64,000 nt of DNA from NCBI GenBank assembly GCA_033964015.1, contig JAWWUD010000099.1, positions 310,001 through 374,000 of the forward strand. The letters are read 5' to 3'. Below, in pieces: positions 52,961-64,000 of this stretch (position 1 is its first letter; every line of letters starts with the position of its first letter). Under the pieces are notes generated by a model, which saw only the letters and a program-made list of their open reading frames with translations, did not search any database and was not told the origin of the DNA. The position numbers and the translations under genes were made by a program. This DNA comes from Scolanthus callimorphus (lineage: Eukaryota > Cnidaria > Anthozoa > Actiniaria > Edwardsiidae).

Positions 52961-55572
52961 ATTTCAGAGAGCAGCGCACGCATACGGTTTTGCTGATCTA
53001 TCGCTGATCAATGTAGCGAGGGCTCATTTCCGCGCCGCGCGCTCTCCATGCAGCAACGAATATGTCAAAATATGGGAGTGTAAGCAGAAAAGACGGCTGA
53101 AAATGCATGTTACGTTTTTCTGAGATACTCTCGGCTGGCCCAAGGTTGAGCACGGGTGGCGCAAAAGGAGATCGAATTTCCAAAATCCCTGACACGTTTT
53201 TTTAGAACACATCTTAGTCAACGCTACGTGGTCTTAATTTGCATAGATTTTTGATTGTATGCTTCTTTTGAGACCGTTTGAGAAGCTAATAATAAAAAGC
53301 TCGACAGTGTTTTTCATTAGGATTTACAAACACCTAGACGCCGATAAAAAGAGGCCCGGCTTCGCTTTCTCTTGTTTTGCAAATCCTGATGAAACACACT
53401 GTCTCGTGTTTGATATATTACGTCAATTCAACATTGAAGCTTGCTTTGGGCATATAAATCAGGCATTTGGAACTCATACTTTGGCATTGCATTTCGATCG
53501 GCATTAAGCCGGTTCACTTTCCTAATTACTTTTAGAGCCAAAAGCAATCTTTATTGAATTTATATCATGTAATGTATACCTAATTCAATAAAGATTGAAG
53601 TGGAAATTGGTTATTTGTTTGTGGAGCCGACATGTCTGGTAGTACGCAAAGGAAAATTTGTTTTCGTTCTCGGTCTCGATTTTAAACAAACGGTTAACAC
53701 ATCCATTCTTGACCTATCACAGCAAATTTATGGAATAGATCAAACATTATAGAAACCCACTCGCATACTATCAATTTGATTGGCTCCGCTACGCACTATC
53801 TATCACGTATTCACTCATATACTATCCTGCAATGTGATTGTCAATGCTGCGTTCTGATTGGTCGAGCTACTAGTAGGCTATAAGTTATAGCCTACTAGTA
53901 GCGAAAAGTGTCGGATTTGAAAGCCAGAAAATGGCAAATGACCAGACTGGCAGAAAACGTTTTTGGTTATACAAATTGGCCTAGTACTAGTGTGATTTGA
54001 CTAAGGCATCATGGGCTATTGAATAATTGTTAAATAGACCGAAAATAAAACAGGGGATGATCAAACAGGAAGATTCCGCGCGGCTTGAGTGGATAAATCC
54101 TAACTACTTCCACAATCAGGAAGATAGAGTCAGGAGATCGCAGAGATGACAACACCCTGACAGCTGTGATGGATGGGATTTTGATTGCGTCCGCCGGTCT
54201 GTGACCCTTTCCGTGATAAGGCCAAAACTATCGAATTCCTGTGGGAAAATGTTCCCTTAGAAGTTGCGCGTATTTAAAATAGCTCTGTGGATTTCCGGTC
54301 GCGCTATTTGCCGCTACATTAGTTCTTAACTCGGAATCTGCGCGGGTGCGTGACTTGAGCAATGCTTTTTCGGTAGTTCTTAAGGTACGTGGCGCAGAGT
54401 GCACGGCACAATGTGCATAGTCCTGCGCTCGAACCTTTGAGTTCAGTGATAAAGAAAGCCAGGGGCGTACGCAGGATTTTGCAAATCTGCAGGTGAAGCT
54501 CATGAATGCAGTTCAGTACTTGTACCAAAGTTCCCCCCCTCCCACCCCCCCAAAAAATGTAAAGCCTATAGGCTGCATATAACGCCACTGAAAGGTAGTA
54601 AATCTGTGTATCTTCGACCTCAGGTTTGTCAGTCGAATGCTGTCACGAGTTAAGTTATGGGCGTTAAATATGGGAAAAACCTATCGGATTATTTTATTAC
54701 TAGCCCAATAGAGTTCATAAAGTGGAAACGAGGAAGCAATTAAAGTGGTTGTGACACGGTTGTTCTAACAGAATGTAACTGACATTCGAATTATGCAAGC
54801 ATTCGTTGGTAAGTTTAAAAGATCTCTCTGTCAAATCTACAAGTTTAAAAACTGTTAAGCCTGTTAAGCCCAACAACAAATCAAAAAGACCTATCCGCAA
54901 TCCAGTTCCATCCGCTCGATAACAAATTTGAAATACTCTGAATTTGTTTTATTTGGCAGTTGAGAGGTTCGTCAACAAACCTAGAGGATTATTCTGCTTC
55001 CTTTTTGTTGAATTGAACTGCAAAAGCCCACTAAATTAACCCTAATACTGTGATACTGTCCCTTTAAAAGCTGAACGTTGCGACTCTAAATGTCTGGCTC
55101 TAAAATACATCATTCGACTCGCCTTCAAAAGAAAAGGTGAGAGGTCTTGAATGACATACCACTCGATCTGCTTCATATCCCAATAACAACACAATTCAAA
55201 TGGGTACAGATGGGTAATGGTCTGGGTAAAGTGACAAAAAGATCATTTAAACACTGTTTATTGTAATCACTAGTTTGCCCCAAATACTGCTTGCTTGTGA
55301 AAAGTAAGTGCGTTATCGCGCGACATAGTCCAGTATCAGGAAACAGAGCGCGCGCATTATCACGAAATTAACTAATGAATACTTCTAGCCCACCTACCAC
55401 GGACTCAAGTCTGCGGAGAAAAGCTGGTTTCCTGTTTTTGTTGATTTTCACTCGTTATAATGCTTCAGTCTCGATTGCTAAACCAACACAGAGGTGGCAA
55501 CCTGAGAAAACCCTGCGGGATCTTAATTAGTAGGAAAACTCCAGATAGAAAAACATTGGTTTTCAAACTCAC
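52961..55572. other. Repeat-rich flank upstream of WDR70
   Basis: No gene recognised. Contains a ~60-base segment (53165-53228) identical in outline to 59938-59999, a GTTTGAGAAGCTA repeat at 53228-53425, and a CTACTAGTAGGCTATA foldback near 53868-53902. Confidence 0.5.
53228..53425. repeat. GTTTGAGAAGCTA repeat, copy 3
   Basis: GTCTTAATTTGCATAGATTT to GTGTTTGATATATTACGTC, as in 46045 and 44573. Here an internal CCGATAAAAAGAGGCCCGG insert distinguishes it. Confidence 0.65.
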
Positions 55573-55729
55573 CTGAAACATATGGCATGCAAGGGCTGTG
55601 GGATTAGTACCAGGGCGTGTCTTGGACTTGGTCTTATCCTTCCTTGGGATAATTCCGCATAACGGCTCATAGAACTTGAAGCCGCGTTCGTGATTTCCTG
55701 GTTGGCAATCCCCGCAGTCCATAAATTTC
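55573..55729 (-). CDS. Orphan cysteine-containing exon
   Basis: On the minus strand a 157-nt open block is framed by an acceptor (TTCATTCGCAG) and a strong donor (CAG|GTGAGT). It starts in phase 2, ends in phase 0, and reads KFMDCGDCQPGNHERGFKFY and onward to HMFQ, with five cysteines in 52 residues and a basic KDKTKSKTR stretch. The composition is that of a real exon, but I recognise no family and could not find its partner exons. It may belong to a gene whose other exons lie among the repeats on either side. Confidence 0.5.
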
Positions 55730-55939
55730 CTGCGAATGAAGATCAAGAGATATCCATGATGTGAAGGGAAAATGTTTAGTTATCTGGGGAAAGGGGAGAG
55801 GTTTAGCCTGCGCGCGGGGCGGGGGTTTGGGGGATGACATCACTCAAAAATTTTTGGAATCAAGTCTTTATAAGATGGAATACATCAACAAGTGATAACA
55901 TTCTGATCGATGACAAGAAAATACTGTTTATACCACAAC

Positions 55940-56235
55940 GCGCGCGTTTCTCGAATTCTGATTGGCTCTCAGCCGTGGGTACATAAGAGGGACATACCAC
56001 GGAACGCGCCATCATAAGCGCGCGCGCTAAAAAGAACCAACGAAAACAACACCGTTTGGCTACGCGCGCGCTGCTTTTGCCTTTTTATTTTTGCCTTTTT
56101 GTTGTGGTATAAAACAAATGTCCTCTGTTTTTCCGTGGTATGTCCTCTTATATACCACGGAATGACGTAATAAAGTGGTCAAAATGTACTGCGGACCACT
56201 CTCTATTACGTCATTCCGTGGTATATAAGAGGAGG
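55940..56235. repeat. CCGTGGTATATAAGAG palindromic element, copy 2
   Basis: Longer, inverted relative of 38691-38880. Runs of GCGCGCGC flank the TCATAAGCGCGC centre; the right part contains TTATATACCACGGAATGACG. Confidence 0.75.
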
Positions 56236-56348
56236 ACATTTCTTAAATGGCTACTCCTTAGAACAAAATTGTATGCTAGACTTTAATTACCTGCTTCTGC
56301 TTGGTAAATTCTTTATTTTTCAGAAGCATGAGCAACATGGTTGCAGCT

Positions 56349-56587
56349 TAGAGCGGATTTCACATGACTGTCAAGACTTATGTATTTGCGATTGCTTTGC
56401 GTTCTCATTGGCTAGTCGTTTTTCTCAGCCAATCAAACTCTGTAGTAAATACAATTGTGTAATTACTTAGTAATTGATTCGGCTTGTAATTGGCTAAGAA
56501 AGCCATTTAGGAGCAAGTCGTGATTTCTCTCGATTGTGATTGGCTAGTGATTGCTCAATTGCAATTGTTTTCGCGACAGCCGCTCTA
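56349..56587. repeat. MITE with TAGAGCGG ends, copy 3
   Basis: TAGAGCGGATTTCACATGAC at the left, CCGCTCTA at the right. CATTGGCTAG and GATTGGCTAG repeat inside in both orientations. Confidence 0.75.
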
Positions 56588-59549
56588 ATACCTTTTGTGC
56601 ATTTGGCTAAATCATAGTTTAACTTTGGCTAAATTTAGAATTGAAACTGAGATTAAACAATGTAGTAAGCTGCCAAAGATACAACAAAAGCTAATTCAGC
56701 AGTTCATCGTTGCACAGAACAGTCTTTGCTTGTCTTTTTTCCCTCTCTGTGTGTGGATTATTGTCGCAACAATGTAATTATAGGAAAGTGAACTAAATAA
56801 TAAATAAATATTTTAAAAAAAAGACATCACTCAAAACCGGAAGATTATATGTTGAAAGGAGCCGACGCACAAGCCAATAATGCAATGATTGGCATTTATT
56901 GACATAATACAGGGCATCATAAACTCTGACTTTATGTAAAATGTCTGTACTTTTAGGAGATTATTTCCTTTTCGCGGTAAAACGCGCTACAGACAAGAAT
57001 ATAAAGCTTTTTTGTGAAGTCTCTGTATTTGGATGATAACAAAAATGTCAGCGAAGCATTGCATTGTTGGAGGGTGCACCGGCTCCTTTTGATTTATGAT
57101 TGACATGGGAGAGTTTGTGCTCTGCATAAGATACCATGGAGAAGCGCGCATGGAGAAGCGCGCACTTGTAATTTAGCTAGTAAAACAACATACGCTTATA
57201 CACCACTTTCATAATACAGTTTTTCTAGTTAAAGGGGAAAGAAATACTTACAGTAGTCGAAAACTTGCTGCTCAGAAAAATTACATCAGTACACAGTTTC
57301 AGAAAATTTAGTATAAATTGGTTAAATATTGACGGAATTATAGGAACTCACAAATACAGAGTTTTGTATGGGATTTTCACTATAAGCCTCTCTGGTCTCG
57401 TTTTGGTGTATTTTCAGAACTTCAGATGCTTATATCTCGTCCAAGATTTGCTAGTTTCAACTCAACTCCACAAATGCTTTGAAAGTCAATCAAGCGCTAT
57501 AACTTAATTATTTTCATGTCAAAATTTCAAATAGCTTTAAAGTTTGAATGCCTCATGCAAATAAGCGGCGGCCATTATGAAAGTGGTGTATAGAGTACAT
57601 GTACTTTACAATTCAATATAATAATAATAATGTTATTTCTATGGCGCTACAGTAAACACCCGCGTATAAGAACATCCCATTTCAGGGTCAGCTTGAATAG
57701 AACTTCCATATATATACTTTGTAAGTTTCTTATAAAACAGGTATCTAAAATAACTATCCTGTATGGTTATTATGAAACCCTCGTGAAATAAAGTTTATTG
57801 TATTGTATTGTAACTCATTTCAGCCTGATGTTCTTAATTCAAAGATGGTGTTTACTGGATTAAAAGATTATTATTGTGAAATCCGCTCTATCTAAGGCCT
57901 AGGACATACGCCTGTACAGTCGCAATTACAGTATCGCAATTTGTAATAAAGTCGTCGCAATTTGTGTTCTTATATGCGGATGTTTACTGTATTATCAATA
58001 AATTATCAATTTAACTATTTTTAAAATCGTAGTTCCAAATCTACGAACAAGGAAGAATTTCCACTGGAAAACAAATCAAAATAATTGAGTCATAACAGGA
58101 AAAACTCACATCTTTTAAATGTTCTTTTGAACGTGCTTTATTAAAAATGAAACAAAATCTCCAACACTGTCCAGGCACAAGTCTTTTTAATCCCGGATTA
58201 GAAATTGTGTCCTGTCGTGAAGCTTATCCGATTATGAAAAACTACAAGTAAATTCTCTTAAAAATGAAAAATGGTCTGATGAAATTTCTGTGTGGTTAAT
58301 CCATACTTGATGTGTAGTATTATCTTCAGTTAAGGTGTCTCTATAGAGCAGTTTCACGTATAGTGCTACTAAAAGTGGGGCAACCCGAGTAGTTGTATCC
58401 AAGGAAGTAGGAAGTCCATACAACACCAGAGTACAATCTTGGCTAATATACTGACAGCCTGCTGTTAAATTGGGAGAAATGCCAAATGTCGCTTTCATTT
58501 TGAAATAAGCTTTCACATCTTTTGACAAATTATTTCGCTGAATAAACCGTTTGCGACTTTTAAATGGCGAGCCGCGCACTTTGCAGTGACAGCGGAATCT
58601 CGAGCGCAATCAGCAGCGCACGCTGTTTTATTGCTCTGATGAACTTGGACGAGTGCTCATGACTGGTAACACCTCCCCGCTGGGATTAGATCCATGTTCA
58701 ATACAAATGGAGTGACATGTTCTTATCTCTGTCCCCAGTCCTCTAATCTTCTGTTTTAGAAGCAGAGAACGCTCTTTCGTGTTTGTTTGATGTGCTGGAA
58801 GGTGAGATTTAAAACTGCGCATAACCAAGGACTGTATAAGTAGTTCCCTGTATCACCTGTAGGCGCACTAGATCGGCAAGTGTACAAGAATTCGTTCGTC
58901 ATTGAGTCGTGGCCTCGCATTCCAGAGCACTAGGTACGTACATAAGAACACATGATCGTGAGGTATGGCATCTGCCCCGCATCTCGCAACATGTGTTGAT
59001 TACACCAGCGAGATCACAAGTTAGAGCAACTTCCTTTTAGAGGGAGATAAAGTCTGCTCTGAGAAAAATCGACGTATGGCTAGGTGATCGCGAGTTTGAT
59101 ATTTTGTTGCGTTTATAAATCTTCCCCATCCTAACGACCACTTCCACTCAACATGTGCCAAGTGGCGTCGGACATATTGCCGCAATATTTACAGATTACA
59201 TGCTCTAGTACTATGACTTTAGCTAGTTAAGGTGCGCAAGAGAAGTCAAGGGTATACGCCACACATATTGTCTACTGCAGCCAATGTTCATACGCCAAAA
59301 CCCAACGAGAGAGTATGAAGGAAGATTCCGACATGAGCTAAAATTAGCTAATTGGATCTAAATGTTGAGAAAGGCTTTTTCGTGAGGTGAGGGGTTGACC
59401 CTGAAGTTTGAGGAAGATTTGTCCGGTGATGGGGAGGGGGAGGGGATGACACTTTATCGACTTGGGGTAAGTAGGGACTATTTTTCATGCTCCACAAACA
59501 AAACGCACGCACTAGACAGCGTGGGCAGTGAAAATGCGACAGCAAAAGG

Positions 59550-60185
59550 CATTTAAGGTTACGGACTACTTTCGTGGTAATTTTCGTTAAAATGCCATAA
59601 TTTTGCGAAAAAAAGTCGCATCTTGACAAGTAATATCTCGTTTTAAAGCTTATTTCTTCTCCTCGACTATGAATAGTTTATTTATCCAATTTGATTTAAA
59701 AAAAAATTTTTTTTTTTTTGGGGGGGGGGGGTTGTTTCCTTTCCGACGCATCGGGTCAGGTTTCGAGAGCTCCACGCACGCGGATTCACGACGCTCTTGT
59801 TCTTACAACGGGCTTAGATGTGTTCTAAAAAACTGTGTTGGGGATTTTTTAAATTTTAAAAAGAGCCGATTTTAGAGTCAATTTTGTGTCCGTCAATTTT
59901 GTACTTTGTGAAATTCTTTAAAAAATCATAACTTGAAAAGGAGATCGAATTTCCAAAATCCCCGACATGGTTTTTTAGAACACATCTTAGTCAACGCTAA
60001 TATGGGGTCAATGAACGATAATAGCAAATATTCGCGAGGTTGGAACTCTAAAAAGTTGAACTTATGCATCGGAAAGGATATAAGCTTTAAAATGAGGTAT
60101 CACTTGTAAAGATACAAACAATTTTCGTGAAAGATATGCCATTTTAACCAAAAAGTATTCCGAAGGTAGTCCGTAACCTTAAATG
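59550..60185. repeat. 636-bp element with TIR CATTTAAGGTTACGGACTAC
   Basis: The two ends are exact 20-base inverses. The interior carries inverted ATGCCAT/ATGGCAT-like arms and a ~60-base block, GATCGAATTTCCAAAATCCC to TCTTAGTCAACGC, also found at 53165-53228. Confidence 0.82.
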
Positions 60186-60591
60186 GCTTGTGTTTTCTTT
60201 TATGACAAGCGTATCGACCGCATCGTTGACGCGCATTCTACATCTTCAAAGTCAAGTACTCGAAGTAAACGAAAATAATTTGGGTGAGAAGTACTTGATG
60301 AAGTGCACGCGGCGCAGTGATCACCCAGATCAACATGAACTCTAATAAAATGCGATGCCGGGTTAAACGTGATGAATAAACGTAATGGTCCACATAGGCC
60401 GCATTGAGTATTTTTTATTATAGTACAACGCGAAATTTTGGTGCATTTTCATTGACCGAGAGCAAGAGAAAATGATCCCCGAGAGTGACCACCTAACTAG
60501 GATAGTGCCCGCTTTTGCGGGCGATTATCAGCTAGTGCTGGTGCCAAAATTTAGCGTTGTACAATAAAAACAATAGGGGTCTTCTGTCTCA

Positions 60592-60767
60592 CACAGGGAA
60601 TTTCTGCAGAAACCCATCCATGGGAAAAGCTGAGTTTCCCATGGTAGAAGAATAAGAAGTGTTCGGATTTCCAATGGCTATCAATGTGAATTCCGAACAC
60701 TTCCTACGCGTGTGTCTTGGGAAATTCAGCTTTTCCCATGAATTGGTTTCTGCAGAAATTCCCTGTG
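60592..60767. repeat. CACAGGGAATTTCTGCAG palindromic MITE, most complete copy
   Basis: CACAGGGAATTTCTGCAGAA at the left and TTCTGCAGAAATTCCCTGTG at the right are near-perfect inverses. Other copies are at 6535, 39985 and 40220, and an end fragment near 13437-13463. Confidence 0.85.
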
Positions 60768-61791
60768 AGGTACATGTGGGGTAGTTTTCCTCTGTTTTCC
60801 TCTGTGAAGATTTAATTTTCTCAGGCAAACTAGCCATGGTCTGTTAATCATGCTCTTTGAGGCTGAGACGTCTGACTAATTGTTTTAGGTCGATCACAGA
60901 ATTAAATACTCTTTGCCATTTTGGTTTTATTCATCCGACGAAAAGCAGCAGCAAATTGCCAATTCCCTAAATCAAGGTCTATCACTAAATAGACCATTAG
61001 TAGCATGGCCAATAGAAATGTAGGATTTGTTATAGACCACTAGTTGATTTATACTAATAATCCTATAACGCACTATCTCACTTGCAAGAAGTTTAAACGT
61101 TATTCTCGTGCCGGACTCTCGTGTACCGCGCTGCCTACTACATGCTCGCTTGGATAAAGTGTACGCTTACACGATTATTAACTTTTCACACGTTTAATTA
61201 TAAAGGCCCTTGAATCTGATTGGTTCGTCATTCAAACAGTATGAGAACTCGATAGCTATTTCCCGTCATTCCCTTCACAATAACATATAACTCATCGTAC
61301 CCCTTAGTTATGCCAGTAAACATGCTGTTTTCTCCTTCAGAGACCCACTACAGATAAGAACCTAGAAAAGCACCAATACACTTGTCAAGTTATACTGACT
61401 ACAACCAAAGTCCAAAAGGTGAAAGATTCGGATCGCATTCACGCCACCACTATACAGGTTTGTCAGTCGATTTGTTATAGACCTCCGTAAATAGACGCAA
61501 CTGTTCTTTCTTGGGCGTCATGCGGAAAGTCGCATGGCCACTAGAGCTAAATATTTCATGGCGCCTTTGCCTTATAAAGAAGCAATCTTATGACTGCCCT
61601 GCATGAAACTGATTCAAAATATGCGATGGCTAGCAAGGGTTGGACAAATCGTAGCATGTCTGACCATCTAAGGGGAACGTCTTGTGAATCTTCCAATATA
61701 GAAACGAACGCCTTGAAAGGTGCATTCTTGCGTTATGATATACTTAGTGTATTCACCTACATGGTGCCAATTTTGTTCCTTATTTCAGACC

Positions 61792-61933
61792 TACGAAGAC
61801 TCGAGAAGACTTGATCATGATCATCAAGATTGCATGCCTCATGTCACTCGCGCTTATCGCGTTTGAAAGCAGCTGTGACGCTAAAGCGAAAGGCAGATCA
61901 AGAAGATACAGGAATCATCCTTTCTTAAACTCG
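61792..61933 (+). CDS. First coding exon of a secreted protein, not identified
   Basis: An acceptor TTATTTCAG ends near 61791, an ATG follows at 61817, and a donor GTAAGT lies at 61934. The 39 codons read MIIKIACLMSLALIAFESSC, a clear signal peptide, then a basic KGRSRRYR segment that could be a furin-like cleavage site. The block ends in phase 0. I found no convincing next exon in the window and do not recognise the family; a small peptide or growth-factor precursor is possible. Confidence 0.45.
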
Positions 61934-63133
61934 GTAAGTTGGGAAAACTACGTAGAAAATAGCTCAATATGAGTTACGCAGTAAATGTTTTTACTTGGCT
62001 ATTGGAGTGCCTCAAGGCGGGCAGACCAGACCGACCTGGGGTCACTACTTTAGCTACTTCAGAGGAGCCCATTACACCCATATAATGTACTATACTCCGT
62101 TCGCGGACACTTTCAAAACCTAGAATTAACTTTACGATCACTAGAACTCGGGTCAGTTAATTATAGAGCTTAGCTGTGATAGAAGTAAGAAATACATAGT
62201 AAAGGAAGACTTGGCAAACATGATGACTTATTTCTTGTTTGGAGATGTTTTTACCAACGGAGTGTTTACATTTCATCAACTCGAAATGAGATGACCGTGA
62301 GATGTCAGCTTTCTCAAGCTTAAATACCTGAAGAGTTAATTACACAAAAGACTACAAGCGGCTTGCAAAGCCTGTTCGTCAGATTAACTCGAACATTTTT
62401 CCTTAAAATGAATCGAAATTAAGTGCTGCGTAAAAAAGGTCGCAATTGAAGGAGAATAAAAGAGTGGCTGCTTGATTTGGAGAGAAATTTGGCACGATGA
62501 GCACATTCAACGCCGCGCGCGGCAAAGAAAAGAAACTCGTCAGCATCTTTGGAACTCTAGCCTGGCGTCCGTCTTCTTCTAAGCTCCGCCCATGTGATTA
62601 AGGAACGTAATAGTCTTATCAACGAGCCTCTCCGACATAATGAGAGGGGCGGAGTCAGACGGGGCGACCTCGGCCCACAGGCCCTATCGGTTACGGATAT
62701 CTTGTGATTATTACCAGCACTGGGATCGTCAAAGTGTTGCATTGTGTTCGGCGCGATAGGTGTGCGGGGGTAGGTAGGATTCGAGACTCGAGAGCGCGGA
62801 AACCTGCGCGGGATATCGCGAAGAATCCACTTCCCTTGCGGTCACGGAAAACTGATTCATACGAAAAGCACGGCAGGTATAGTAAAAAGGCTGGAATGAG
62901 CAATGTATGGACTGTTAAAATTATGCTATGGAATCTTGGGGTGGCCCCACGTCTGGCCTGTAGTCTAGGAAGAGTCCAACCCAGCGGTCCCAGTCAATCG
63001 GAAATAAGGCCTCGTATTAGATTTCTTAGATATATTGACCTTGTCGACTTCGCCAGTTACTATACAAACCGCGCGCATAAATAACTGTCGAAGGCACTTT
63101 CCTGGAGATTATTGCCGAATAGAACTATCAGAA
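61934..63133. other. No gene seen; one foldback
   Basis: Probably intron and intergenic. A GC-rich pair of strings with GGGCGGAG / CTCCGCCC near 62583 and 62644 suggests a small palindromic element. Confidence 0.4.
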
Positions 63134-63313
63134 ATGTGCGCGCTTCGTTCGAGGATGGCTTATTACTGTTTGGCAGCGATTTTTCTGCTGCTCAATCTTG
63201 TTCCTGATCTAAAAGAAGTTTCCTGCGCTCGTGTGGTGCCCACAAACTCATCATGCCGCGATAAGGCACCCATCCAAGGCTCTGGTAGAAAGACGAATTG
63301 CTCTCGTAACAAA
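63134..63313 (+). CDS. First coding exon of a second secreted protein, not identified
   Basis: ATG at 63134 opens 60 codons that end at a donor GTAAGC (63314) in phase 0. Residues 8-28 (AYYCLAAIFLLLNLVPDLK) are hydrophobic and suit a signal peptide. The mature part holds two cysteines and a basic GSGRKTNCSRNK end. The next exon must lie beyond the window or in unrecognised sequence. Exon-end phase matches that at 61933, so the two may be related tandem genes, but the proteins are too short to prove it. Confidence 0.45.
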
Positions 63314-64000
63314 GTAAGCATTTCTATATCATGTGCTTGTTCGTGACTTAGGGTGAACGGCGCCATTACTTTTGACGGAAAGTTAGGTTTACAACGTGAA
63401 TTTCGGTCAGAGCAAAACCAAGCTTGTTTTAGTTAAGTTAAGTTAAGTTTCTTTGCAATAATGTTCTCATTATTCATTCCACTTAAGCAGATATCTGTTC
63501 TGTTAGTCAAGGAAAGCACAACTCTTCGTACATTGTTTAGAATTTTGTAAGAGGAAAAGTAACCAAAACGTCAACTCATTTAAGTCATCAATAATAGTTA
63601 ACTGCATACATTGGTTAAAAAAATATTGACACACTTTTGATCTATGTTTGCGTTTGGTTTCCTCTATAAACGGGCTTGAAATCAAGCACAATGCAGCTAT
63701 TAGAACTATTTTAAATTTCTAGACTTTGTTTATTGAATGCAGTCAAAATTTATACGCTTATATATGTCTGAAGCTATCTGATATGCGCTACGCTAAAGTT
63801 ATCTACTTTGCTTTTATTTTCCTTTCTTGGGGTATTTCAGGGTGTTCAAACTATTCATTAGTTCCATTTTTAATCAAACTTTTCACGAGCCCAGTGGGAA
63901 AATTATCAGAATTGTTTGCTGAGAATATTTCTCTTGTGCGCTTTTCAAACTATTTGACCAACAGAAGTTGAGCATGTGCTAGTTTTTCCTCACTAGCTGA
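63314..64000. other. Probable intron of the preceding gene
   Basis: Nothing conclusive. A short open frame beginning MRYAKVIYFAFIFLSWGISG near 63782 looks like a signal peptide, but its context (TTTCTTGGGGTATTTCAG inside it) is equally an intron acceptor. Confidence 0.3.

Larger units (their letters stand above)
56236..61791. other. Long repeat-rich stretch
   Basis: No gene recognised. Elements at 56349-56587, 59550-60185 and 60592-60767 are listed separately. The open frames at 58232-58609 and 58628-58828 (minus) have no start context or domain I recognise. Confidence 0.5.

Noticed and set aside
54228..54588. Overlapping 90-codon frames on the minus strand
   Set aside because: They lie on an AGGGGCGTACGCAGG-type repeat end and have no coding signature.
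58232..58828. Two adjacent open frames on the minus strand (125 and 66 codons)
   Set aside because: The first lacks an ATG; neither has splice sites or known motifs, and the second ends in sequence resembling a repeat-derived B-box region.
62704..63084. 126-codon plus-strand frame
   Set aside because: Basic, low-similarity protein without motif or splice support; overlaps the promoter region of the next exon.
1..64000. A prokaryotic operon, phage or integrative element
   Set aside because: Genes are spliced, on mixed strands and animal in type; no ribosome binding sites or phage genes seen.

Overview
This window is eukaryotic nuclear DNA, most probably from an anthozoan cnidarian such as a stony coral or sea anemone. 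The evidence is intron-rich animal genes (METTL14, WDR70, vezatin), a tandem pair of astacin metalloproteases that end in an ShK domain, and very dense short palindromic (MITE-like) repeats. The species is inferred; no mitochondrial or rRNA marker is present. I joined exons by hand from GT/AG sites, reading phase and protein similarity.

Layout. 1-2809 (+): astacin-ShK copy 1; the window opens on the donor of its intron 1, so the signal-peptide exon lies just outside. 5300-10902 (+): complete astacin-ShK copy 2, same exon plan, with a TATA box. 12910-14525 (-): a two-exon Ly6/uPAR-type three-finger protein with a putative GPI signal. 14.6-19.5 kb: no gene seen; a Harbinger-like MITE and a 13-bp minisatellite. 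19571-28410 (-): METTL14 in 11 exons, with an unidentified ORF in one intron. 28642-30749 (+): a vezatin-like gene, head to head with METTL14 across 231 bp. 31.6-32.0 kb: a 52-bp tandem repeat. 32082-33554 (-): an intronless 490-aa protein I do not recognise, built on three copies of one module. 34879-35636 (-): a P-loop sulfotransferase-like protein with a C-terminal membrane anchor. 37009-52864 (-): WDR70 in 24 exons, its introns full of MITEs and tRNA-derived elements. 52.9-64 kb: mostly repeats, one orphan minus-strand exon at 55.6 kb and two plus-strand signal-peptide exons at 61.8 and 63.1 kb.

How the genes relate. METTL14 (m6A RNA methylation), WDR70 (nuclear WD40 protein) and vezatin (adhesion) are unrelated conserved genes that happen to be neighbours. 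The two astacins are a local duplication of secreted proteases. METTL14 and vezatin probably share a promoter with YY1-like motifs.

Sequence quality matters. At least eight positions in four conserved genes need exactly one extra base to restore the family reading frame, mostly beside a homopolymer (for example GG for GGG, AAAA for AAAAA). A shared cause, uncorrected long-read indels, is more likely than eight independent gene inactivations. The two astacins and the three-finger gene show none.
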